A DNA stretch of 64,000 bases from Watersipora subatra (GCF_963576615.1 NC_088715.1:61110481-61174480); one strand, 5' to 3'; positions 23,501-35,674 are shown, counted from the first letter of the stretch. Program-made: numbers and translations. Notes: generated by a model not told the origin, from the letters alone.

Positions 23501-26500
23501 TCAACATTTAAATGAGTATCCGTCAGCATTTCAACACTCCGTCTCTTGAAAGGCAAAGCATTGATCTAAGTAAGAATATTTAGTACGAGATTATTACTGT
23601 GTAAGGCTGTTTAACTCTTGCGTGCACCTCCTTAAACTGTCACAAACTGACAAGACAGGCTACTATCTCCCATTAGTACCGCTTCCAACAGGCACAGGTT
23701 TCTCAAGGAGAAATGTTAGATATTCGCAATGGCAAGAGAGCAAGCATAGCGGAGTTGTCACTGCATTAAAGCAACGCTAGAGTCACTGCGTATGCACGCC
23801 AGCCAACACACTAGATCACTCAACCAAAAAGAGAGTTAGGCATGCAGGTATTTTATCTTGTGTACAATCTGATCTGGCATGCAGTAATACTCAACATATT
23901 CCTAGCCCCAGTAACAGCTAGTCAGAGCTACAGGGTGTTGAAGTAGGCCACTAGGGCCTATAGCTGCGTGTACAATAACCGATATTTAGGCCAATAAATT
24001 TTAAAAACTTTCATTTTGAAACTTAAAAGTTAATTATTGGAAAACCTTTTATTTTCAGCAAGTGAATTTTTTTTAGAAAAATCAAGATAGTTGCAGGTTG
24101 AACTTAGCCAATTCGCAAACGATTGTTCACTTGCGGCAATGCATCAGAGCAAATCGAGCACAGTTCCACTTCTCGCAGAACAAGCAACAATAAGAATGAT
24201 TAACGTATTGGTGTGAGTAATAAGAATGTAGATCACTCGATGTGGTCTTCTGCGAAAGAAAGTGGTACAAAGGCTAATAACAGATCGAGGGTTAGTGTAC
24301 CCGCAACTTCACTCATAGCGACTGTCCCCGACTAAAATTCGATATATACATGTATGTTTATTTTAAAAGTTTGAATTGTCCAACATGTACAAAATTTGGC
24401 CCATGTTACTTCACAAGACAGAGCTTTCCAAATTGGCCACATGTCACGCACACTGTATGGTGGCGTATTGATGAACAGCCCAGTGGGTACTGTGGTAGTT
24501 GTGTCAAGTGTGGGGGCTGAATCGCATAATTCCAAAATCCAAATTTTTTTATTTAGCTGTTCAAGTTTATTTAGCTTTGTCATCTATAAAAGCATATTAC
24601 TATTATTATTTATTATTCATATTACTTGAAATATAAATGTTGTTCATTCACCGAATCTATTACTTCATGATATAAGTCCTGCAATTGGAAACAAATAAAT
24701 CGATACTTGAGGGCAGACTTCCTTCCATTACCATACTCTCAAAAAAACAAAAAGTTATCGAAATTTAGTCAAACCTGCCGATATAGGGAATCCATGCGCA
24801 CCAGAACCGCATCACACCAATTACTAACAACGTCAGCTCATGGCAACATTAATAACTGAAATGTGCCGACCATTTTTGCGATCCAAACTTGTCATGTAGA
24901 GTTACTCATTGTTATATAAGCTTTCTTCAAATGACAAAAAATTTAAAACTATCAATTCACATAGAAAGCAAGCTCAAAGCAGCAGTTGCCTATTTAAAGC
25001 GAATGGTCTAGCACCATCACTGCACATGTCAGCTTAAATAGAGAAGCTGCTCTATTCACACGCTATATACCATCATTGTCTGGGAGAGCGTTCTTTTCTT
25101 CTGTTGTGGCGCGATTCAGTTTGTCTTTAGCAAATCCTTCAATGCCAGATGTGAACTGCATGTGCTGTTTCTCTGCTAGTACAGCTGCAAGAGGGTGAGG
25201 GTGAGAAGTGTTAGAGCAACCCTTGCCCACTGACATGCAAGGCCACAATACCCATTACCAATTAGACACGGGGTGAACCCTTGTACCAGTAGTGTAACAG
25301 TTCCTCCTTGAAGAACCAGGCGTTACAGAACAATAGCATGGTTATATTCATGCACCAAAACAAAAGCTGATAAAAATAGACTACCATTTCTCAAGATTAG
25401 AACCTGATACCATCAAACAATGATAATGCCTAAGTGAGGTTAGAACCAAACAAACCAATGTTGTCATGGTGATATTTTCTGTTGCAAATAATAATTACAG
25501 CCTTTTTGCATTTTGATCCGGCCAATAAAGTAGAGCCTGACTAAAGATGCGAGACTATTCGATCGAGCAATAACATGTGTACAGCGTATTCAGCTCGTGT
25601 CTATTAAAGTTAAACTCTATGCAGCAAATTTGTCAAATAATAACATGTTTCATAATCACAAACAAGAAAAGCTGAATGCATTAACCTCGAAACAAAATGA
25701 TGGATGTAGCAGTACGGTACAATATATTGCACGTTCATCTGTCTGCGCTCTTCTATCCACAGCGTGTCCCCTAAATTCACCTCTAAGAGCAGCGTTATGT
25801 GATAGTATCAGGAGCTCATGAGTTGGGAGGGAGAGTTTGTTACAATACTCTACCAGATGTTATGCATGTGACAACGCCAGACAGGTAAGGGCTAACTTTA
25901 CAGGGTGGGTAGTGCCCGTGGCTAGTCTCGAAGAGCTTTTATTAGGACATGTAGTAGTATGATCATGACTAGATTGACCTCATCCTTGTCCCTGATCTGC
26001 TTATAAAAACACCAACTATAAGGTTGGCCTCTTCCTTGCCCCTGATCTGCTTATAAAAACACCAGCTATAGGTCAAACCTTCATTGTCTGGAAGAGGGTT
26101 TTTCTCAGCTGTCTCCACCTTTTTCAAATCATGATCTGCCTCAACTTCAGAGAGCAGACTTTGACGATTCTTCTCTTGTTTTACATCTATAAAGAAGAGT
26201 CATTATAGGTCAAAGGAAGAGTCTTTATAAGTCAAAAAAAAGTCTTCATAGGTCAAAAGAAGAGTCTTCATAGGTCAAAGAAAGAGTCATTATAGGTCAA
26301 AGGAAAAGTCTTTATAGGTCAAAGGAAGGGTCTTTATAGGTCAAAGGAAGGGAGAGCAAAGATATGAAGCTGTATAAAACAAGAAAGAAACACTGCGAGA
26401 CCAGAAAAGGGAGAAAAATGAGCCACTTAGAACAAGGGAAATGAACCAATAGAGAACCACGAAAGGCAAAAAGAACTGGAGCGGTGCAAGACAGTGGTAA

Positions 26501-29500
26501 AAAGATATTTTAGAGGAAAAGTTACTGAGAGAAGGAATAAGTTCATTGAAGTGAAATATAAAAAGAAAGTGATGGATACAGAACTAGAAGAGTATATGTA
26601 ATCTCTATAGCTCAAAGTATAAGAGAACCAAAAAACCAAAAAGGTTATCAGTGTAGCTCAGGGAAAAGGAGAAGAAATAATTAATGAAGACAGAAATGGC
26701 ACGATAGGTGAAATGGTGTGAGGGTTTTCTATCATGACAGGCTTAGTAGTGAGTCAAGTCACTCTGAGCACAGAACTATGGTGGAAATATAACAGCTAAA
26801 CGTTGACCCTAAGCAGAGATGATACTATGTTAAGTCAATAGTCTGTATTTCCTACCAAGTACAGACATTTACTTAACTGTATGGTGTAAAAATTAGCTAT
26901 GGAATCTGTTACTTTTAAAATATATTTATTTGGAATAAGTTACACCAGAAAATAAACTACCTGAAACTGGTTCTTAGGTAGAACTTGAAATAAAAAGAAG
27001 CAGTTGAGTATTTATTAGCAAGACAATTCCTGTACCATTTCTTTACTACATATATTATTCATTACATACAATATCATGTTTATTGTATTCTACTCCTCTG
27101 ATATTAACTGCATTCAGCCTTCAAACCTCGCAACCCTTACACAGATATACTGTTAATACAATAGATACAATATAAAACTAAAACATACCAATGAAAATAC
27201 TAAATACACAATGATATAACTCAAGGATCTATTATGGTACAGAATGAAAACTGAACACATCTAGAAAGTACAAGATAAAAAATTGAGAGCTGTTGTATCT
27301 CCTATGCATTAAGTAACTAGAAAACTGGAATTATTTTCAAAATTTTTAAAATGCTCGATTTGAATCAGAACTCTATTAGAAACATTTCTTTCTCAAAATA
27401 TTAGAATCTGAGATTAGCTCAACTCCACTTAAATAAGTAAGCATGTACTATAGTAAAATACCACATAGCCTTCGAATCACTACCACCCACTTATCGTTTG
27501 TAAAAGTGTGTATGTATGCATTCCAACAAAAGATTGCTAACAATAACCAGCGATAAATTAGTGAGAAATTTACAGGCAAGTTTATACATTGTACAAACAG
27601 CAGTTACTAAAGGTGCTTGTAAGCAAACAAGACAAACCAAAAGGCGCCAGATGCTAATGACTAGATGGGCAGCCATGACAATCATTTGAAGAAGTATTTG
27701 AACAATACACAATGAATCAGATTGAATTTTTTTAACTTAATATATATTTTAATATCTTGAGACTGTCGAGTCGAATTCATTCCGGACTTGAGCTCATGTG
27801 TCAATTAACTTGTATCACAAATCAATTTTTCTATATAAAATAACCAAATGCAAATTAACCCACCTTTTAAAAAAACGCCTAAAAACAAGATATAGTGGAA
27901 ACATCATGTTTATAATTACTGTTCTAATTCACCACCTGCACTTACCGAGTAACAAATACTTGTCTAGTGGTTATGATCTGCAATGAAGGGAGACTTTATC
28001 GTGTAAAGTACTTTATGGAGTTCCTACCTTCGAGACAGACGGTGGCGGCTAACGGTGGCGGCTAACGGCGGCGGCTAACGGCGGCGGCTAACGGCGGCGG
28101 CTAACGGCGGCGGCTAACGGCGGCGGCTAACGGCGGCGGCTAACGGCGGCGGCTAACGGCGGCGGCTAACGGCGGCGGCTAACGGCGGCGGCTAACGGCG
28201 GCGGCTAACGGCGGCGGCTAACGGCGGCGGCTAACGGCGGCGGCTAACGGCGGCGGCTAACGGCGGCGGCTAACGGCGGCGGCTAACGGCGGCGGCTAAC
28301 GGCGGCGGCTAACGGCGGCGGCTAACGGCGGCGGCTAACGGCGGCGGCTAACGGTGGCGGCTAACGGTGGCGGCTAACGGTGGCGGCTAACGGTGGCGGC
28401 TAACGGTGGCGGCTAACGGTGGCAGCTAACGGTGGCGGCTAACGGCGGTACGCTAAACATTTGCGACATTACATAATATAAGCTTTAAATTCAACCTTAG
28501 TGAGCTTAGTTTACTATACACTCACTTGGGAATAAATTTCAATCTTACGTTACACTGAGCTTAATTTTAAGTTTGATTTGATTTTTAGTTTCATTCTTTC
28601 GGTATGGCTCTTTTTGCCTCGCTTATGGACTCACTTCCACCATCACTTTTAGCCGCCCCTTTTGAAATGAACCTACCAAGTAACGCTTGATTTTGTACAT
28701 CTTTCGAAATGTTCTACCATGAGTAATGCAAAAAAGCCTTCGGTGGATCTGTTAACTCTGTGATCCATGATAATATTTTTGTATGGGTTCTAAAGCGAGC
28801 CGTTGTAAAGGCTTTCTGTAGCGAAAGAGTTGAAATGGTCAGGAAACTAGTTCAAAATCAGTTTATCAAATTTTGGTATGTCCTGTTTATCATAATTGAA
28901 TGCATACTTTCGTAAACTCCTGGCAACATTCCTAATGTGAATCAAGTCATGAGAAACCAATATCTCTCTCCCCTCTCTCTCACTCACTGGTCCAACCGAC
29001 CACAATTCAAGCTTGGGACATTAGTTGTCTGGGAATGAACAGCCTTCGTCGCGACAGAGAATTGTGATTATTTGGGAGCATGACCGACAGTACAACTTAC
29101 CTTCAGCTGATGGCAGCACAACCTTTTCTTTGACTTCAGCGTGTCGTAGTTGGGCCCCTGCTTCGACTCCAGCCAGCAAGTTCTGGTGGCATTTTTCCTG
29201 CTTGACATCTGCAGTGCATACAAATTAACATCAAAATTTTGCTCTTCAACTGCAGTCCTACCTACAACTAGAGCTTCACGATATGGCCATTTACTTGTTT
29301 GGTAGCGATTTTTAAAGCAGCCGAAATGAAAATAACCACCAATTAAAGAGATATTGTCAATCGTACAAATGATATAATCGTGTAATGGCCGTTTTATCTA
29401 ATACCTAACCCTTTTCAGAGTGAGCGATTGCTACAGGAAGTAAAACGCACAGGCCTTCTAGCCTTATTTTATAGAAGCTCTTTCCATGGCCTTCCACGTA

Positions 29501-32500
29501 CACCAGCATTCATGAAATAAACATTACTTATAATCGTGAACACAAGACAGTTTCTTTTCATGTTGAAATATACAAATGAATATTAACAAAACTTCACAAG
29601 TTTTTTACATTATAACACAATAGTATATCGCGAATCGTCTTTTTGCAATATCAAATCGTCTTGTGACTTTCAAAAATCCTGAAGCTCTATCTCCAGTGTG
29701 TAGACAGAGGTTAAGGTAGATGTTAATCAGAAGCACATCTAGCCTAAACTTTGTTTACTGTCGGTAATAGCTAGGAAACTGAAAGTAGCAAGAACTAAGC
29801 CAGTTCAACTTAAGCTAGAACCATTTTATATTAGAATATTTCGCGCTCTGTTACAAGCACTTAGCAATAAAATATGATCAACATTCTAAATGCTCATACA
29901 TTGATAGTAATAGCACCTATCCACAACAGTGGTATCTAGATGTATATCAGGTACTAGATTAACGCATAAGCCCTTTTCACATCATTTCCAAGTTGAAGGG
30001 GAGCACCCTCAGTGGCTCCTTATCTTCCTTTCATTTGATAGCAAGAGTAGGCCTACCTACTTGGGGTGTAAAAGGATTTCGAGGCTATGATGTATGTGAA
30101 TCTATTCAGTACTTTAGTTTGTAACTTTGTTTTACTAATAAGGTAGGCTCTCATTTTTAGTTGGCTTACAACTCTACCTATGTGACATCACTGGCAAATA
30201 TGATTCAAAATTTACTACCTCGGACCTGTAATGTCAATAATCACCTTTAATTATATCATGTTACCAGTTTCTGTTAAGTATCAGACCAATGTCTTATTGG
30301 TCTTGGTTCTTTATTTGCAGGTAATCATTCAACTGTAGTATATACTTATTTATAATATAATATAAAGACAATATATATATTATTGTTTCTGGTAAGCAAT
30401 TTTCAAATTGGAAAAAAATATATATTACAGCTCTATCAAGGTCTGACCAATTTGTGTATGAGCATTCAATCACTCACCAGTTTTTCATATTAGGCAATAG
30501 TTTCTAACCAATCATGGCACTGCTTACATGATAAACTATTCTTATTGGTTATGTTAATTAAAGTAAGCTACAAAATTTCATATGAAAATCCTAAAAATGT
30601 TGGCTGGATCTTGAGACTCCATAGATGTAGCAATTTTAACCACTCAAGCATAATCGGAAAAGATGTTTTTTTTAAATCGTATTTTATTCAACCTGATTTT
30701 TAACATTCTTTTATAAATTTGATTTTGCCGCTCATTTTTGCTCATGCAAATTGTCAGTGTATTGCACATCAAAATGCTGGTGACGTCACCATTTAGAATT
30801 AGTGACTTGCATGCACACAGTCATTCACATGACTTACAGCTATATAAAATTATAATGCGCAAATTAAATACATGTAAGTTGGTGGAGTAAAGCCACTCGC
30901 AGTTTCACACAAAGTACGAACAGAGTTTCACACGAAGTATGAACGAGAGCCAAAGACATAAAAAGGCACTATGAAATGTTTAAGCACATCCTTCCTTGGT
31001 GTGATCAATGTGGTTGATCGTGTGAAATATAAATACCAGTTTGTCGGTTTTTTGGCACTAAGCTTGTTTCTTATTTTGAAATGAGCGAAACCAAAGGAAA
31101 ATACTATTTCAATGCTTGCGCTTGAGCTGATTGCAGTTGAGTTTAATATAATGTCATTCATTAAACAGAGTAGTGAGGGTAAACTGTAGTAGTTACCATT
31201 GCTATCTCACAATTAAACCTGCTTTGAGGTTTAATTGTGAGACAAACCTCAAATAAACTCAGAGGTCCTAACTTCAAAGGTCCCCTTGTAGCATTGTACA
31301 ACACACGCAGTTAATAATCTCCATTACACTTGCTAATTCATGACAGAGTAGTGTTTACAGTTTTGTTAGATACACATCAAAACAAGGTTGGTCAAGAAAC
31401 ACTGGTCCTTGCAAGATTATGAACAAATAAAAAACCATGATTCCATTCCGAAAGAAATCATGATTTCAATCAACTACCTAAATCATTCGACTTTTCTGCG
31501 TCAATCGTGTACTTATGGCCTATCCAAACAGTAACGTAATGAAGTAACTAAATAAATAAAGCATGGTTACTCACTGTCTTTTTAAATGCAAACATTCTAC
31601 AAGACATTCAATACTTGTAAAGTAATGCAGGTGCTTGTGTGCAAATCTGTTGATGGCAATAGAAACAGTAGGAAAACCACCATGTTTCCAGTATTTTGTT
31701 TAGTTAAGTCATGGGTTGACTAGACTGGCTGATCAGATGTGCAGAGTGCGGGGAGCTATGGGAGGCAGCAAGGCAACAATATGATGTAAGGGTTAGGGGT
31801 CAGTGTAGCGCTAGGGTCTGTCAAGCGTGAGCATTGTCTCGCATCACTCACTTTCAAGCTCCATCACTCCAGACATGCTAGTAATGTTTGCCTGTTGTTT
31901 TCAGATTTCATGTCAAACTTATCTTTGGGTCTTTTAAAAAGGAAGATAATGAATCTCATCCGGTGTTACATTATAGCTCAGCTATCAAGGTTCATTTGGC
32001 GTTGTTATTGTCCAAATTGATCAACAGCGATGATTTATGAGCTATAAGCATGTACAAGAACTGAGCTCGTCTGCCTGTAGTTCAGAGATCACGTTAGCGA
32101 GCTGAAACACGTAAACAACTGTCTGATTGATAAGCGCAATTAATGGCAATCGTGGAGAGTAATAACAGTTAGTTCTTTTCGCTGCTGACATTCACGCTGC
32201 TAAGTTATGAACCCTTCTAACAAAAGAGGTTATAAAATTACTTAAATTAAGGCTGCCATCAAGACATTAGCTATGTGAACCAGAAGTTATACCATAAATG
32301 TCTAGTAGAAGGGGCATGTTGTGCTCGGATTTTTTTCCTAAAAAATACTTGGGCAAGTAACGAATATGGAGAAAAAAAATGGAAGCAACTGAATAGTGTG
32401 AATAAATCTAGAGCTATATATTTTTTAACATCTATATATTAATTAAATCATATATCTTTATGAACATAACTATACCTAATAACACATGAGCGAATAAGCA

Positions 32501-35500
32501 CTCTTTTTACAATCACCTGTGCATATCTGTACTCGTGAGGCAATCTGTTTCCGATCAATCCCTTGACAATGTTTGAGTAAATAATGTAGTTTTGTTTTTA
32601 CTGGTGTACAGAATAAGCAAGTAGGGCAGGGTACAGTGGCAGGAGAACACTGACAATGTGTTTGGATTATGCAAAAAATTGTTTTATCGGACTCAGTCAC
32701 AGATAGTCAATAGGGTGACTATAATTATTAACATTAAGATTACATATTGCTAATTGTGTCATGGATAAATAACTCCAAGTTTATGGAGACACATAGGACT
32801 ATACAATTGTTTATTGCCTGTCCCATTCCATAATATTTTATGTATTATATATCATGGCTCCACGCCAACTATTGTACTCGCAACTGTGTGATGGTAAACA
32901 AAATCAACGATGACCTAGACTCCGCTATAAGCATGTACCTAAGAAAAATTTAAAACGGAGGCATATCGATACAAACACATGGCCAACAACTGCTTGTGAT
33001 CAAACTGATTGAAGATCTGCTATCATACATAAGCTACAACTATAGACAGATTTTAGTTGCCTCGACTAACTGCAAGAGAGATTCCGTAATATATATATTT
33101 TTATTGATATTTGGTCACCTTGTACCCTCCCGAGTCTATGTAAAAAATCCAACGTGCATCCACTTCCGAACTTACTAGCGGCAAGAGACAACTAGCCAAA
33201 AAGACAATCAGAAGACAGCTACCAAAGAACTAGTCTTTGACGTTTCTTTATGCTAGTCGGTCGGTTTAGTCAAGATGCTGCATGACCGTTTTGCTTCGAA
33301 TGACAACCAGTTACCGAGCTTAGAGCTTATTACATAAAGCAGACATTGCCTGTAACAGTTATTGAGCTTGTCTTGGATAACCAACAGAGAAAGCATAAAG
33401 TGCGCATTTACTTCCCTCTCCACTGATTGACCCAAATATGTCAGCCTCACACAATGGATATAACCACACATAATGTATTGTCTGTTGTCAATCAAAGTGT
33501 GGCGAGTCACATAGGCTTGTTCTTAATAAAACCAGTCTGTGTCTCTTGATCTTTTATTAATATCCATCATGTACAACAGGGCTATTCCATCGTGAGTAAA
33601 GGAAGCAACCAGAGCAATTTGTTAATAATGCCATAACCACTACTGGTCTCCGGCAAGACTAACTCTTTGCCACCTGCTAAGAATGAAATTAGTTCCAACT
33701 ACTACTGAATACAGATAAGACTAGGTTTTTCCATGGCTGGGTACATCACTGTTGCTCTCAGTAGCTCCATGTTAGCTCCGTAACACCTCAATGACATCTC
33801 CATGCCATTTACATGTCAGCTCCATAGCACCTTCATGACAGCTTCATAGCATCTCCATGACAACTCCAAAGCACCTCTATGACAGCCTCCATGTCAGCTA
33901 CATGACATAGACGCTGTCTTCTATCAGTTATATAGACTACAAGTGTTCTCAAACATACTAGTTGAGAGCTTGCTAGCTTAAGTTAAGAGCAACACTTCAA
34001 ATACACAAACTCATCATACCAGCTCTCTATGCCCGCTTCTTTATGGCAAAAGATTGTGAACCAAATGACATGAAAGTGGAGTGAACTTGATATTGAAATA
34101 TGGACCTCTCATAAAATAGGCTTGTCTCTTGTCATAAAAGGTGTCTCAATGGAGAACTCCACAATTCTAGTGTCCGATGCCAACTAAACAGCCAGCTATT
34201 CTATCAATGCTTGTGTTGATGATAGCTACTTACACTAAAGCAGCCAAAATGAAACTGTAGCCAAGCTTTGCAGACTGCTATAACAAGTGGCAAACATTTA
34301 CAATATACTATCCCTGCCTTAGTCGTAAATGCATTACTCCCATTTCCTTTTTGTTTGACTAATGAGCACTATCTGTTTGTTTTCCATGAGACACGCATTG
34401 CTCACAACTTAAATGACCAAAAATGTGACATTCTCACTCCCCAGACATGGCATTGTTCAACAAATATCAAGCGATCCGAACATACGACAGTGAATAACTA
34501 AAACATATAAGGATACACAACCAGAACATATGACGGTGAACAACAAGAACATACGAGGCCCACATCTCGTGTCATTAAATTTTGGCTCACTGCGCACGTG
34601 ACAAATTCTCCTATTATGTATTAAACAGTAGCAATATGATGGTGAACAGCCAGAATATATGACAGTGACTTATTGACATAAAACTATAATGCTGTAGAAT
34701 CTTCACAATCGAGCTCCAAACAAATGTCTATGAAAGTGCACACATTCCGAGTTTCAATGACAAGACCGCAGTTTCGATTTACCATCTTAGTTGAAGATCT
34801 CTGAAGAGCTAAATGAGTGATTTAGACATCAGCAGACTAGTGTTTAAGAGAGGGTCCGAGTGCTCAGCAGCTATATAAAAGTAACTCGCAGCTGGCATTG
34901 AATAATGCCGTGTTCATGAATTGAATCACTGTGTCCTATTGTACCCAAGTAAAGCTGTCCAAGAGCAGCGTGAGGGGGAGAAAGATAGGCATTATAAGCG
35001 GTGGAGGAGAAAAGGATAGGCATTATTCGCTAAGATCACCTGCATGTCAGACAAAAGTACTTAAATGGTTTGAGATGAATGATTGATGAGGTCACTCCTA
35101 ATCACACTCTTTGTTCGCGGCCTGCAGGACTCCCTGACTCACTGATGACTAGCTAGCACACTCTAATGATCTTGTTTATGCCGTTTATTTGACTCATTGA
35201 CAAGGGTTTATCAGTCCCTTCCAGTTTATGACTAGGCAAGTAGCATTCCAGAACTAGTTTCATGCAAAACATTAAGGAGCGAATGCTGGTACTGGCATTC
35301 CGTTGGTAACCGAGGTCCATGTATGCAATACCTATGCACCTGAATCACTCTGGCATAACATTTTTTTAATTCTTGTAGAAGGCTCAAGTTCAGTCCCACA
35401 CAAAACGAGATTGATGATCATGCTATCATATCCACATACCTTAAAAGTAAACAGAATGATACTATGTAACTTATGCCACACTCAGGCATGTTACAGCAGT

Positions 35501-35654
35501 CAGCGACAGAGTCATGTACACAAACTAGCGAACAGCAAAGCGTACCATCAGAAGATGGAAGTGGATTTTTCTCATCGGTCTCGGTAGGCTTCAGTCCAGA
35601 CTTGTTGAAAGCAGCGATTTCACCTACGGGAATCTCTGGCTTGTCACTGGCCAT
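17496..35654 (-). CDS. six-repeat beta-thymosin (hexathymosin), complete coding region in 7 exons
   Basis: Exons in transcription order: 35654-35546, 29208-29101, 26186-26079, 25184-25071, 22937-22824, 20987-20874, 17533-17496. They sum to 705 bp, encoding 234 residues plus TAA. Each of the first six exons carries one beta-thymosin repeat of 36-38 residues, and every intron is in phase 1, so exons are interchangeable modules. The vertebrate hallmark LKKTET...EKNPLP is clear in repeats 1 and 3, recognisable in 4 and 5, and eroded in 2 and 6. The tail TIEQERRNSVTE matches the family's TIEQEK end. Beta-thymosins bind actin monomers in the cytosol; multi-repeat invertebrate forms such as ciboulot and tetrathymosin can promote filament assembly. 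The role here is inferred from the family. Confidence 0.93.
18635..18895. mobile_element. foldback MITE, same family, copy 2
   Basis: Matches the 12005-12345 copy including the core GCTATTGCATTCA and GCATTACACGTC. Arms: GATGTTTTAAGATTAAAGTC and the inverse near 18830-18870. In thymosin intron 6. Confidence 0.58.
19671..19735 (+). repeat. tRNA-derived SINE fragment
   Basis: GTGGTCAAGTGGCGCAGATA is nearly the same as the start of the 138-215 copy; the B-box half is eroded. Confidence 0.42.
20030..20240 (-). repeat. dispersed repeat, copy 2
   Basis: Inverted relative to the 12450 copy, with a few small indels. Lies in thymosin intron 6, immediately before the 21-bp array. Confidence 0.65.
20435..20850. 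repeat. 21-bp minisatellite
   Basis: About 20 units of AGAGCGACATAGCCCCACAGT, in two zones: CCTAGAGT units at both ends and CCACAGT units in the middle, with CATGG replacing CATAG in a central block. Because 21 is a multiple of three, several frames are open throughout. Lies just 3' of the thymosin exon 6 donor. Confidence 0.92.
20874..20987 (-). CDS. thymosin exon 6 (repeat 6, degenerate)
   Basis: Acceptor TTTTTGCTAG, donor GACA|GTAAGT. Encodes AIAQEKKEVELRTGIEQFNK and ENMAHTDTKVKQILPDKD; only LP of the EKNPLP motif survives. A 21-bp minisatellite begins about 25 bases past the donor and stays open in this frame. Confidence 0.88.
21679..22096. mobile_element. 418-bp MITE with CCCTAGGACACTTAT ends
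   Basis: Inverted terminal repeat of about 15 bases flanked by TA (21677-21678, 22097-22098). Contains many TTTCGC/GCGAAA motifs. Lies in the thymosin intron between exons 5 and 6. Confidence 0.72.
22824..22937 (-). CDS. thymosin exon 5 (repeat 5)
   Basis: Acceptor GTGCTTACAG, donor GAGG|GTACTG. Encodes ALLAEKQHEKFTSGIESFAK and DKLTHATTQEKNPLPGTE. EKNPLP is intact; the KKTET part is replaced by THATT. Confidence 0.92.
22938..25070. other. thymosin intron 4, nothing recognised
   Basis: About 2.1 kb without a supported feature; several short open frames show no coding character. Confidence 0.5.
25071..25184 (-). CDS. thymosin exon 4 (repeat 4)
   Basis: Acceptor CACCCTCTTGCAG, donor GATG|GTATAT. 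Encodes AVLAEKQHMQFTSGIEGFAK and DKLNRATTEEKNALPDND. Very close to exon 5 in protein sequence, implying a recent exon duplication. Confidence 0.92.
25975..26078. repeat. 54-bp tandem duplication beside thymosin exon 3
   Basis: Two copies of a unit containing CTGATCTGCTTATAAAAACA and CACCA(A/G)CTATA; the second copy includes the donor region of exon 3. Confidence 0.7.
26079..26186 (-). CDS. thymosin exon 3 (repeat 3)
   Basis: Acceptor TTCTTTATAG, donor TGAAG|GTTTGA (a weak donor). Encodes DVKQEKNRQSLLSEVEADHD then LKKVETAEKNPLPDNE, a near-canonical linker. Shares its DVKQEK start with exon 2. Confidence 0.92.
26190..26355. repeat. 22-bp tandem repeat
   Basis: About seven copies of a unit like AAGAGTCTTTATAGGTCAAA, starting a few bases from the acceptor of thymosin exon 3 (26187). 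Confidence 0.8.
28035..28450. repeat. 13-bp GC-rich minisatellite
   Basis: About 31 copies of CTAACGGCGGCGG, nearly perfect; GGTGGC variants are confined to both edges. CpG-dense in otherwise AT-rich DNA. In thymosin intron 2; the G-rich strand is the template strand. Confidence 0.95.
29101..29208 (-). CDS. thymosin exon 2 (repeat 2, degenerate)
   Basis: Acceptor ATGCACTGCAG, donor CTGAAG|GTAAGT. Starts DVKQEKCHQNLLAGVEAG; the actin-binding linker reads LRHAEVKEKVVLPSAE, so Lys-Lys-Thr-Glu-Thr is lost and EKNPLP has become EKVVLP. Length and phase are intact, so it is transcribed coding sequence but may bind actin weakly. Confidence 0.85.
31205..31242. other. perfect 16-bp stem-loop
   Basis: TCTCACAATTAAACCT and its inverse are separated by GCTTTG, in thymosin intron 1. 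Confidence 0.75.
33765..33905. repeat. degenerate 20-24-bp tandem repeat
   Basis: Irregular units of CTCCATGACAGCTCCATAGC in thymosin intron 1. Confidence 0.55.
35546..35654 (-). CDS. thymosin exon 1 (start, repeat 1)
   Basis: Begins MASDKPEIPVGEIAAFNKSG with the start in ACCATGG context, followed by LKPTETDEKNPLPSSD. This is the most canonical repeat. Donor GATG|GTACGC, phase 1. A TTTCAG acceptor at 35674 lies 19 bases upstream of the ATG, suggesting a separate 5' UTR exon further right. Confidence 0.93.
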
Positions 35655-35674
35655 GGTAGTAGTTGAGGATCAGC
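35655..35674 (-). promoter_or_regulatory. thymosin 5' UTR splice acceptor
   Basis: GACTGTTTCAG ends 19 bases upstream of the start codon, so the promoter and first non-coding exon probably lie to the right, somewhere before 41300. No TATA box was assigned. Confidence 0.45.

Larger units (their letters stand above)
29209..35545. other. thymosin intron 1
   Basis: 6.3 kb, the longest intron of the gene. Only the 31205 hairpin and a degenerate array at 33765 stand out. Long first introns often hold enhancers, but nothing in the sequence proves it here. Confidence 0.5.

Noticed and set aside
28035-28450. Telomere-like or CRISPR-like array
   Set aside because: Unit CTAACGGCGGCGG is a head-to-tail 13-mer without spacers and unlike any telomere repeat at a chromosome end; it is an intronic minisatellite.
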